A stretch of DNA of 64,000 bases. It comes from Streptomyces spinosus (lineage in GTDB: Bacteria > Actinomycetota > Actinomycetes > Streptomycetales > Streptomycetaceae). The notes below the pieces were generated by a model. It was not told the origin of the DNA, did not search any database, and saw only the letters and a list, made by a program, of their open reading frames with translations. Location of the stretch: NCBI RefSeq assembly GCF_020400655.1, contig NZ_JAINRC010000016.1, forward strand, positions 62,001 to 126,000. Direction: 5' to 3'. A program made the translations under genes and the position numbers. Below are positions 27,123-34,986 of the stretch, one piece after another. Within the stretch, counting starts at the first letter, position 1. Each line of letters begins with the position of its first letter.

Positions 27123-27463
27123 ATGAGCACGGACGACCGCGTCGCGGTGACGACCGGGATCGCACGGCTGCACGCGTCTCCCGGGCTCGCCGGGCCCGGC
27201 CGGCCGGGACTGGTGACCCACCACACCGGCGTCCTCCCCGATCTGCGCCCCGCCGCACCCGCGCTGCTCGCGGCAGGCGCGCCGCCGGCACCTGCCTGTC
27301 CGAGGGGACGGACCTCTCCGAGGGCCGGGACACCACGCGGCCCTTCGAGATCGTCGGGGCGCCGTACCTCGACGCGCGGTTCGCGCCCGCGCTGCGCGCC
27401 CCACCGGCACCGCCCCCCGACTGGGCCGTCGCCGCACCCGCGCGGGGAAGGACACCACCGTCG
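27123..27463 (+). pseudogene. Decayed NamZ/DUF1343 exo-N-acetylmuramidase gene
   Basis: An N-terminal fragment in one frame from the ATG at 27123 (GIARLHASPGLAG, RPGLVTHHTGVLPDLRPA) resembles the start of DUF1343 proteins. From about 27296 the matching part moves to another frame and reads LSEGTDLSEGRDTTRPFE and IVGAPYLDARFAPAL, the family's conserved EGTN-SEGRGT-PFE-GAP motif, which belongs some 150 residues later. The gene has therefore lost an internal segment, the frame, and its C-terminal half. The 290 bases before it (26832-27122) hold no gene I recognise. Confidence 0.7.
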
Positions 27464-28444
27464 ATGACCGACCGCACGACGACCTCCGGGGCCGGGACGC
27501 GCGGGTTCCGCGTGGGTGACGGGCCCCGGCTGGTGGAGGCGTGGCGGCGCAGCGCGCCGGCCGATCCCCTCACCCCGGACCGGTTCCGCTCCCTGGTGCT
27601 GCTCGACGCCAACTTCGATCCGGACGGGCTCCGGGTCGCCGTCGACGGCGACCGGGTTCTCGGCGCGGCCTACGCGGTGCGCCGCCTGACGCCGATGAGC
27701 GGCACCGACCTGGAGCCGGAGCAGGGCTGGATCCCGTTCTTCTTCGTCGACCCGGCCGCCCGTGGGCTCGGCCTCGGCCGCCGGCTGCTGACCGAGGCCC
27801 TCGACTGGCTGCGCGGTCACGGCCGCACCCGTGTGGACTTCTCCTCGTACACCCCGAACTACGTGCTCCCCGGGCTGGACGCCGAGACGTACCCGGAGGC
27901 GGCGAAGCTCCTCGACTCGCTGGGCTTCCGGACCCTGTACGAGGCGGTGGCGATGGACCGCCGCCTGGCCGGCTACCGCTTCCCCGACGTGGCCGCGCGC
28001 CGCCGGGACGAACTGACGGCCCGCGGCCACCGGTTCGCCACCCCGTGCGACGACGACCTGGTGGACCTGCTCGCGCTCGCCGGGCGTCACTTCAACCCGG
28101 ACTGGGCGCGGGCGATCCGGGAGTGCCTGGCCGCCGGCACGCCGCTGGACCGGATCGTCGTCGCCCGGGACCCGTCGGGCCGCCTGGCCGGCTGGGCGAT
28201 GCACGGCGCGTACGCGTCGGCGGACGAGCGGTTCGGGCCGTTCGGCGTGCTGGAGGAGATGCGCGGCACCGGGCTCGGCACGGTCCTGCTCCACCTGGTC
28301 CTGGAGCGGATGCGGGCACGCGGCGCGCACTGCGCGTGGTTCCTGTGGACCGGCGAGCGGTCACCGGCGGGCCGGCTGTACCGCGCGGCGGGCTTCACCA
28401 CGACCCGGGTGTTCCGTGTGCTGCGCCGGGAGGCCACCCGGTGA
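27464..28444 (+). CDS. Double-domain GNAT acetyltransferase
   Basis: The 326-residue protein contains two GNAT folds. The first (about 10-165) has the acetyl-CoA motif ARGLGLGRRLL; the second (about 180-326) has MRGTGLGTVLLH and ends RLYRAAGFTTTRVFRVL. It overlaps the binding-protein gene downstream by four bases (GTGA), so it belongs to the importer operon and may acetylate an imported sugar, amino sugar or peptide (inference). The ATG at 27464 has GGAAGGA upstream. Confidence 0.85.
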   Translation: MTDRTTTSGAGTRGFRVGDGPRLVEAWRRSAPADPLTPDRFRSLVLLDANFDPDGLRVAVDGDRVLGAAYAVRRLTPMSGTDLEPEQGWIPFFFVDPAARGLGLGRRLLTEALDWLRGHGRTRVDFSSYTPNYVLPGLDAETYPEAAKLLDSLGFRTLYEAVAMDRRLAGYRFPDVAARRRDELTARGHRFATPCDDDLVDLLALAGRHFNPDWARAIRECLAAGTPLDRIVVARDPSGRLAGWAMHGAYASADERFGPFGVLEEMRGTGLGTVLLHLVLERMRARGAHCAWFLWTGERSPAGRLYRAAGFTTTRVFRVLRREATR

Positions 28445-29826
28445 CCCGGCCCCGCCGCACCGACGGCCCGCCCGACCGTCGGCCACCCCACGGCTCACCG
28501 CGTCCGAGCCGCCGTCACTTCGTGCTCGCGCTCCCTGCGGCCCTGCTCGCCACCGGCTGCGCGGCGCCGCACCGGGGCACCGGGCGGCCCGGTGACCCCA
28601 TCGTCCTCACCCTGCTCTCCCACTACGCGAGCGGGGAGCTCAAGGAGGCGCTGCGCGGCCCGGTGGACGAGTGGAACGCCACGCACGACCGGGTCAAGGT
28701 GCGCACGACGGCGGTGGAGTTCACGGACCTGCTGACCACGTTCATGGTCCGGCAGGCCGCCGGCCAGGGCGCCGACATCCTCCACCCGTACTGCCTGTGG
28801 AACGGCCAGCTCGTCCGGGCCGGCGTCCTGCGGCCCGCCCCGGCCGAGCACGCGGAGGAGATCCGACGCGGCTACAGTGCCGCCGCGGTCGGCGCCGCCT
28901 CGGTGGGCGGCAGGGTGTACGGCTACCCCACCGAACTCCAGACGTACGCCCTTTACTACAACAAGCGGCTGCTGCGCGCGGCCGGCGTCGACGGCCCGCC
29001 GCGCACCTGGCGGGAGCTGGAGGAGACCGCCTACCGCACCACCAGGCGGGACCGGTACGGCAACACGCTCGTCCAGGGGTTCGGGCTGTCGACATACGAC
29101 GACTCCACCACCGTCGGCCAGACGCTCGCGCTGCTCAACGCCGCCGGCGGAGCGTTCGTCTCGGCGGACGGCAGGAGCACCGGCATCGACTCACCGGCCG
29201 GCCGGGCCGTGTTCGGCCTGGAGGACCGCCTCGTCGCCAGGGGGGCGAGCTGTCCGGGTGTCAACGTCTACCGCGCGTTCCCGTCCGGGCAGGTGGCCAT
29301 GGTGATCAGTGCCGGCTGGTGGACCGGCAGCCTGAGGAGCCAGATGGGCGCGGACTACCGGGATGTCGGCGTCGCGCCGCTGCCCCTGCCCGAGGCGGGC
29401 GGCACACGCGCCACGCTCTGCACCGGCTTCATGCTCGGGGTCAACACGGCCAGTCGGCACCCGCGCGAGGCCTGGGAGTTCCTGCGCTGGCTCAATACCG
29501 AGCGGACGGCCGCCGGGAAGGGTGCGGTGGCGACCCGGATGAGCGCCCTGCAGGTGTCGGCCGGCTCCCTGACCGGCCGCGCCGACGACATGCGGGCGCT
29601 CCTGGGCGCGGGCGGCGGGAAGGGCGCGGCCCGCGATCCGAACCTGCGGCCGTTCCTGGACGCGCTGGCCTACGCGGTGCCGGAGCCGAACGTGCCGGGC
29701 GCCCAGCGGGCCAAGTCGCTGCTGCGCACGAACATCGAGGCGCTGTGGACCGGCCGGCGGTCGGTCGAGGAGGCACTGCGCCTGACCCGCCGTCAGGTCG
29801 ATCAGGAGGTGGCGCGCGCATGGTGA
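28441..29826 (+). CDS. Sugar-type ABC transporter substrate-binding lipoprotein
   Basis: The 461-residue protein has an arginine-rich signal sequence (SRRHFVLALPAALLATGC) with a lipobox cysteine, then a family 1 extracellular solute-binding domain (LTLLSHYASGELKEAL; YPTELQTYALYYNKRLL). It captures a carbohydrate or glycopeptide for the two permeases downstream. The GTG start overlaps the GNAT stop. The decayed muramidase gene upstream hints at a cell-wall sugar such as MurNAc, but the ligand is unproven. Confidence 0.88.
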   Translation: MTRPRRTDGPPDRRPPHGSPRPSRRHFVLALPAALLATGCAAPHRGTGRPGDPIVLTLLSHYASGELKEALRGPVDEWNATHDRVKVRTTAVEFTDLLTTFMVRQAAGQGADILHPYCLWNGQLVRAGVLRPAPAEHAEEIRRGYSAAAVGAASVGGRVYGYPTELQTYALYYNKRLLRAAGVDGPPRTWRELEETAYRTTRRDRYGNTLVQGFGLSTYDDSTTVGQTLALLNAAGGAFVSADGRSTGIDSPAGRAVFGLEDRLVARGASCPGVNVYRAFPSGQVAMVISAGWWTGSLRSQMGADYRDVGVAPLPLPEAGGTRATLCTGFMLGVNTASRHPREAWEFLRWLNTERTAAGKGAVATRMSALQVSAGSLTGRADDMRALLGAGGGKGAARDPNLRPFLDALAYAVPEPNVPGAQRAKSLLRTNIEALWTGRRSVEEALRLTRRQVDQEVARAW

Positions 29827-30779
29827 ACGCCCTGGTACCCGAGACGGCCGAACGGACCCCCCGGGCCCGGGCCGTCCGGTCCGCCGTCGCCGGCCGCGTC
29901 CGCCACCGGCGCCGCCAGACCGTCGTCGCCTACCTCTTCCTGGCGCCGGTGCTGCTGTTCTTCGCGGTCTTCCTGCTCCTGCCGCTCGGGTTCGCGCTGC
30001 TGCTGTCGACGTCCCGCTGGTCCGGGTTCGCCCTCGGCGACATCGAGCCGGCCGGCCTCGACAACTTCACCGGCCTGTTCGCGGACGGGTCGACGTTCCT
30101 GACGCCGATCCTCACCAACACGCTGCTGTTCGCCCTGGGCACCGTCGCCCTCGCCCTCACGGGCTCGGTGCTCGTCGCTACCTGCATCGACAGGTTGCGG
30201 TTCCAGGGAGTGTGGCGCACCCTGTACTTCCTGCCGATCGTCACGACCGTCGTCGCCGTCGGCAACGTGTGGAAGTACATGTACGAGCCGGGCGGTCTGG
30301 TCAACGGCGTCCTCAACGCCGTCGGACTGGACTCGGTGGCGTTCCTCGCGGACCCGGACACCGCGCTGCCCTCGGTCGTGGTCGTCCAGGCCTGGGCCTC
30401 GCTCGGCTCGGCGGTCCTCGTGCTGACCGCCGGGCTGAAGTCCGTCCCGGAGTCGTACTACGAGGCCGCCGCGCTGGACGGCGCCGGGCCGGTCACCGTC
30501 TTCCGGAGGATCACCCTGCCGCTGCTGCGGCCGTCCCTGCTGTTCGTGTGCGTCACCCAGTTCCTCACCGGTCTGCAGTCGTTCGCGCTGATCACCGTGA
30601 TGACCAGGGGCGGACCGGGGGACGCGACCGACGTGGCCGCGCTGGAGATGTACCGGCTGGCCTTCGGCTACGGCGACTGGGGCACCGCGAGCGCCGCCGC
30701 GTTCGTGCTGTTCGCGGTGGTCCTCGCGATCACGCTGGCGCAGTTGTGGTGGTTCCGGCGCACGGGGGAGGACGCGTGA
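29820..30779 (+). CDS. Sugar ABC transporter permease 1 (MalF type)
   Basis: The 319-residue membrane protein has six transmembrane segments and the EAA motif YYEAAALDGAGPVTVFRRITLP region. Its ATG overlaps the binding-protein stop by seven bases. No ATPase is encoded in the operon; Streptomyces sugar importers often share the ATPase MsiK (known for the genus, inferred here). Confidence 0.9.
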   Translation: MVNALVPETAERTPRARAVRSAVAGRVRHRRRQTVVAYLFLAPVLLFFAVFLLLPLGFALLLSTSRWSGFALGDIEPAGLDNFTGLFADGSTFLTPILTNTLLFALGTVALALTGSVLVATCIDRLRFQGVWRTLYFLPIVTTVVAVGNVWKYMYEPGGLVNGVLNAVGLDSVAFLADPDTALPSVVVVQAWASLGSAVLVLTAGLKSVPESYYEAAALDGAGPVTVFRRITLPLLRPSLLFVCVTQFLTGLQSFALITVMTRGGPGDATDVAALEMYRLAFGYGDWGTASAAAFVLFAVVLAITLAQLWWFRRTGEDA

Positions 30780-31663
30780 CGCGGGGAAGGAGCACCGGCC
30801 GCCGTGGCGTGCCGTGGCTGTCGTACCTCGTGGTCGCCACCGGCGCCGTGCTCACGGTGGTGCCGTTCTGCGACATGGTGATGACGTCCTTCAAGGGCCC
30901 CGGCGAGGCGGGCACGCTGCCGTACCGCTTCCTGCCCCGGGCGTTCGACCTCGCCAACTACCGGGCGGCGATCCGGCAGTTGGACCTGCCGGCGCTCTTC
31001 CGCAACAGCGTGGCCGCCACCGCGCTGATCACCGCTTCCGTGCTGCTCACGTCGTCCCTCGCGGGCTACGCGCTCGCCAAACTGCGCTTCCCCGGCCGGG
31101 ACTTCGTCTTCCGCCTCGTGCTGGCCACGATGATGTTCCCGCCGTTCCTGTTCTTCGTCCCGCACTTCCTGATCCTGGTGCACTGGCCGCTGGCGGGCGG
31201 CAACGACCTGTCCGGGCGCGGCGGCGCCGGCCTGACCGTCAGCATCGCGGCGCTCGCCGTGCCGTTCCTCGTCAACGGCTTCGGGATCTTCCTGACCCGC
31301 CAGTTCATGGTCGCGATCCCGGACGAGGTCCTGGAGGCGGCGCGCATCGACGGCGCCGGGGAGTTCGCTGTGTGGTGGCGGATCGTGGTGCCGCAGACCA
31401 AGCCGGTCCTGGTCACGCTCGGACTGCTGACCTTCGTCGACGCCTGGAACGAGTACATCTGGGCGCTGCTCGTCTCGACCGCCAACCCGGACGTGATGAC
31501 CCTGCCCGTCGGCATCCAGCTGCTCCAGGACCACGTCGACCCGGCCCGCACGACGCCCATCGTCATGGCCGGCCTCGTCCTGAGCGTCCTGCCGGTCCTG
31601 CTGCTGTTCCTGCTGCTCCAGAAGTACTACGTCAGGGGCGTCATGCTCAGCGGCCTGAAGTGA
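30776..31663 (+). CDS. Sugar ABC transporter permease 2 (MalG type)
   Basis: The 295-residue membrane protein has the typical six segments, an EAA loop (VLEAARIDGAGEFAVWWRI) and a terminal YYVRGVMLSGLK as in MalG-type subunits. The GTG start overlaps the previous stop (GTGA). Its stop lies 28 bases from the convergent stop of the PotD paralogue. Confidence 0.9.
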   Translation: MTRGRSTGRRGVPWLSYLVVATGAVLTVVPFCDMVMTSFKGPGEAGTLPYRFLPRAFDLANYRAAIRQLDLPALFRNSVAATALITASVLLTSSLAGYALAKLRFPGRDFVFRLVLATMMFPPFLFFVPHFLILVHWPLAGGNDLSGRGGAGLTVSIAALAVPFLVNGFGIFLTRQFMVAIPDEVLEAARIDGAGEFAVWWRIVVPQTKPVLVTLGLLTFVDAWNEYIWALLVSTANPDVMTLPVGIQLLQDHVDPARTTPIVMAGLVLSVLPVLLLFLLLQKYYVRGVMLSGLK

Positions 31664-31691
31664 CCCCGCCCCGCCGCCGGCCGGCCACGCG

Positions 31692-32801
31692 CTAGAAGCC
31701 CACGATCCCGTTCCACCGCCGGGTGAACTCCGGGCGTTCCGCGGAGGTGATGTCGCGGGCGACGGCGAGCCGGCGGCGCATGCCGGAGTCCGGGAAGATC
31801 AGGGGGTGGCCGGCGAGGGCCGCCGTGTCCTTGTCCTCGGCGGCGGCCAGGACCTCGCGGGCCGCCGGGACCGGGCAGACGTAGTTCACCCAGGCGGCGA
31901 GCCGGGCGGCGGCCTCGGGGGCGTAGTAGTAGTCGATCAGGCGCTCGGCGTTGGCCTTGTGGCGGGCCCGGTCGGGGATCATGAGGGAGTCCGACCACAG
32001 TTCGGCGCCCTCCTCGGGGACGACGAAGCGGATGTCGGGGTTGTCCGCCTGGAGCTGGATGACGTCGCCGGAGTACGCCTGGCAGGCGAGGACGTCCCCG
32101 CTGACCAGGTCCTTGGTGTAGTCGTTGCCGGTGAACCGGCGTATCTGGCCGCGGCGGACCTGCCGCTCCACCTGGTCGCAGGCCCGGTGGAAGTCGTCCG
32201 CGGTCCACCGGGTGATGTCCACGCCGTCGCCCTGCATGAGCAGCGCGAACGACTCGTCCAGGCCGGACAGCAGGGTCACGCGGCCCTTGAGGTCCTCGGC
32301 CCACAGGTCGGAGACGGCGCGTATCTCGCGGCCGAGCGCACGGCGGTTGTAGGCGATGCCGGTGATGCCGGACTGCCAGGGCACGGTGAACCGGCGGCCC
32401 TTGTCGAAGGCGGGCGTGCGCAGCAGCGGGTCCAGGTACCGCGCCACGTTCGGCTGGCGGGCGCGGTCCATCTCCTGGACCCAGCCGAGCCGCACGTACC
32501 GGGCGCACATCCAGTCGCTGATGACGATCAGATCGCGGCCGGTAGACCGGTGGCCGGGGTCGTCGTTGTCGGTGTCGATGTACAGCGGCCAGTTCGCCCA
32601 GGTCAGCTTGTTGTCGCGGGCGGACTCGTCGGCCACGGCACGGTCACCGGGTGCCACGTACGCCGCGGGCACCCCGCAGCCGGCGAGGGCACCGAGCGCG
32701 GCGGTGCCCCCGAGGGCGGCGAGGAGGGAACGGCGGGACAGCGGGGGCCTGCGGGAAGCGGTCTGGAGCACCCCGGAAGCATGCCGTCCCACCGTGTCCA
32801 C
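31692..32801 (-). CDS. Polyamine-binding lipoprotein paralogue with shortened first lobe
   Basis: The roughly 369-residue protein has a Tat-like SRRSLLAALGG signal, a lipobox LAGC, and the PotD body (RDLIVISDWM, RRFTGNDYTKDL, ADNPDIRFVVPEEG). Compared with the PotD at 16624, the segment between YIDTDNDDPGH and STGRDLIV is missing about 35 residues, including the TG-x-x-V-x-Y-x-E-D-I-N-D/N-N-E-F-F stretch that helps form the ligand lobe. The frame is kept. The start is uncertain: GTG at 32801, 32792 or 32771. It follows the aldehyde dehydrogenase by 29 bases and has no importer genes of its own. Confidence 0.8.
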   Translation of the reverse strand: MDTVGRHASGVLQTASRRPPLSRRSLLAALGGTAALGALAGCGVPAAYVAPGDRAVADESARDNKLTWANWPLYIDTDNDDPGHRSTGRDLIVISDWMCARYVRLGWVQEMDRARQPNVARYLDPLLRTPAFDKGRRFTVPWQSGITGIAYNRRALGREIRAVSDLWAEDLKGRVTLLSGLDESFALLMQGDGVDITRWTADDFHRACDQVERQVRRGQIRRFTGNDYTKDLVSGDVLACQAYSGDVIQLQADNPDIRFVVPEEGAELWSDSLMIPDRARHKANAERLIDYYYAPEAAARLAAWVNYVCPVPAAREVLAAAEDKDTAALAGHPLIFPDSGMRRRLAVARDITSAERPEFTRRWNGIVGF

Positions 32802-32830
32802 GGACGATCGGCCCCAGCAGCCGTCAGCCG

Positions 32831-34270
32831 TCAGCCGTCGAGCGACGTCATCACGTGCTTGATGCGCGTGTAGTCCTCGAAGCCGTACGCCGACAGGTCC
32901 TTGCCGTAGCCGGACTTCTTGAAGCCGCCGTGCGGCATCTCGGCGACCAGCGGGATGTGGGTGTTGATCCACACGCAGCCGAAGTCGAGCTTCTTGGACA
33001 TGCGCATCGCGCGGGCGTGGTCCTTGGTCCAGACGGAGGACGCGAGGGCGTACTCCACGCCGTTGGCCCACTCGACGGCCTGCTCCTCGTCGGTGAAGGA
33101 CTGGACGGTGATGACCGGGCCGAAGACCTCGTTCTGGATGATCTCGTCGTCCTGCTTCAGGCCGGAGACGACGGTCGGGGCGTAGAAGTAGCCCTTGTCG
33201 CCGACCCGCTGGCCGCCCGCCTCGACCTTGGCGTGGGCGGGGAGGCGCTCGATGAAGCCGGAGACCTGCTTGAGCTGGTTGGGGTTGTTCAGCGGGCCGA
33301 ACAGCACGTCCTCGTCGTCCGGCTGGCCGGTCTTCGTCTCGGACGCGGCCTTGGCGAGCGCGGCCACGAACTCGTCGTGGATGGACTCCTGCACGAGGAC
33401 GCGGGTGGCGGCCGTACAGTCCTGGCCGGCGTTGAAGAAGCCCGCCACGGAGATGTCCTCGACGGCCTTGGCGATGTCGGTGTCCTCGAAGACGACGACC
33501 GGAGCCTTGCCGCCCAGCTCCAGGTGGACCCGCTTGAGGTCCTTGGAGGCGGACTCGGCGACGGACATGCCGGCGCGCACGGAACCGGTGATGGAGGCCA
33601 TGGCCGGGACGTCGTGCTCGACCATCATGCGGCCGGTGTCGCGGTCGCCGCAGATGACGTTGAAGACGCCCTTGGGCAGGATCGAGCCGATGATGTCGGC
33701 GATCAGGACGGTGGAGGCCGGGGTGGTGTCCGACGGCTTCAGGACGACCGTGTTGCCGGCGGCGATGGCCGGGGCGAACTTCCACACCGCCATCATCATC
33801 GGGTAGTTCCACGGCGCGACCTGCGCGCAGACGCCGACCGGCTCACGGCGGATGATCGAGGTCATCCCGTCCATGTACTCGCCGGCCGAGCGGCCCTCCA
33901 GCATCCGGGCCGCGCCCGCGAAGAAGCGGATCTGGTCGACCATCGGCGGGATCTCCTCGGAGCGGGTGAGCCCGACCGGCTTGCCGGTGTTCTCCACCTC
34001 GGCCGCGATCAGCTCCTCGGCGCGCTCCTCGAAGGCGTCGGCGATCTTCAGGAGGGCCTTCTGCCGCTCGGCCGGCGTGGTGTCGCGCCAGCCCGGGAAG
34101 GCACGGGCGGCGGCCTCCATGGCGGCGTCCACGTCCGCCTGCCCGGACAGCGGCGCGGTGGCGTACGCCTCGCCCGTCGCGGGGTTGACCACCTCGGTGG
34201 TCCGTCCGTCGGCGGCGTCCCGGAACTCACCGTCGATGTAGTTGCGCAGACGACGCAGCTCGGTGCTCAC
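32831..34270 (-). CDS. Gamma-aminobutyraldehyde dehydrogenase-like enzyme
   Basis: The 479-residue aldehyde dehydrogenase has NIDGEF-type N-terminal NYIDGEFRDA, WNYPMMMAVWK, the LELGGKAPV glutamate and the NAGQDCTAATR cysteine. It probably oxidises 4-aminobutyraldehyde to GABA after putrescine transamination by the divergently encoded aminotransferase (inference from neighbours). The GTG at 34270 has AGGAGG six bases upstream. It shares a 170-bp divergent promoter region with the Lrp regulator. Confidence 0.9.
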   Translation of the reverse strand: MSTELRRLRNYIDGEFRDAADGRTTEVVNPATGEAYATAPLSGQADVDAAMEAAARAFPGWRDTTPAERQKALLKIADAFEERAEELIAAEVENTGKPVGLTRSEEIPPMVDQIRFFAGAARMLEGRSAGEYMDGMTSIIRREPVGVCAQVAPWNYPMMMAVWKFAPAIAAGNTVVLKPSDTTPASTVLIADIIGSILPKGVFNVICGDRDTGRMMVEHDVPAMASITGSVRAGMSVAESASKDLKRVHLELGGKAPVVVFEDTDIAKAVEDISVAGFFNAGQDCTAATRVLVQESIHDEFVAALAKAASETKTGQPDDEDVLFGPLNNPNQLKQVSGFIERLPAHAKVEAGGQRVGDKGYFYAPTVVSGLKQDDEIIQNEVFGPVITVQSFTDEEQAVEWANGVEYALASSVWTKDHARAMRMSKKLDFGCVWINTHIPLVAEMPHGGFKKSGYGKDLSAYGFEDYTRIKHVMTSLDG

Positions 34271-34440
34271 TGCCGGCCTCCTGATCTGGTTCAAGCTGTC
34301 CGATCTCTGAGACACCCACCCTAGTCGGCGCGCCGACGTTTTCAACACCCCTACCGCGACCAGTTCTGCGAAATCCGCAAGGCGAGGTCTCGCAAACAAC
34401 GAATTTCATCGATCGGGCCTTGCGAAACTGTCGAGACGTC

Positions 34441-34962
34441 GTGCACAGTGAGGCCGTGGCCAGTCGAAGCGCAGACCAGAGGGACCCGTCCCGCGAGTCC
34501 AGGAACGGCGGCAGTCCCCAGCTGGACGCCGTCTCCCTCGCCATCATCCAGCAGCTCCAGGAGGACGGCCGCCGGCCGTACGCGGCGATCGGCAAGGCCG
34601 TCGGCCTGTCCGAGGCGGCTGTGCGGCAGCGCGTGCAGAAGCTGCTGGACCAGGGCGTGATGCAGATCGTCGCCGTCACGGACCCGCTCACCGTGGGCTT
34701 CCGCCGGCAGGCGATGGTCGGGATCAACGCCGAGGGCGACGTCGAGAAGATCGCGGACGCGCTGACTGACATGTCGGAAGTCGAGTACGTGGTGATGACC
34801 GCGGGCTCGTTCGACATCCTCGCCGAGATCGTCTGCGAGGACGACGACCACCTGCTGGACGTCATCAACAAACGCATCCGGTCCCTGCCCGGAGTGCGCT
34901 CCACCGAGAGCTTCGTCTACCTGAAGCTCAAGAAGCAGACCTACATGTGGGGAACCCGATAA
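34441..34962 (+). CDS. Lrp/AsnC-family transcriptional regulator
   Basis: The 173-residue protein has an AsnC-type helix-turn-helix (LDAVSLAIIQQLQEDGRRPY, then GLSEAAVRQRVQKL) and a C-terminal RAM ligand-binding domain (EYVVMTAGSFDILAEIVCED). It sits between, and probably controls, the divergent aldehyde dehydrogenase and the aminotransferase that follows. The GTG at 34441 is chosen on length; a GTG at 34456 is possible. Confidence 0.9.
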   Translation: MHSEAVASRSADQRDPSRESRNGGSPQLDAVSLAIIQQLQEDGRRPYAAIGKAVGLSEAAVRQRVQKLLDQGVMQIVAVTDPLTVGFRRQAMVGINAEGDVEKIADALTDMSEVEYVVMTAGSFDILAEIVCEDDDHLLDVINKRIRSLPGVRSTESFVYLKLKKQTYMWGTR

Positions 34963-34986
34963 CCGTGAGGACCCGATAACCGTGAG
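34954..34986. repeat. 17-bp-period duplication across a stop/start junction
   Basis: ACCCGATAACCGTGAG occurs at 34954-34969 and again at 34971-34986. The first copy contains the regulator's TAA stop, the second the aminotransferase GTG start. The first copy's GTG opens a four-codon frame (GTG AGG ACC CGA) that ends two bases before the true start. Confidence 0.9.

Noticed and set aside
26257..27612. Minus-strand open frames over the IclR and NamZ-remnant region
   Set aside because: Arg/Pro/Ser-rich shadow translations with no family resemblance; the plus strand explains the region better.
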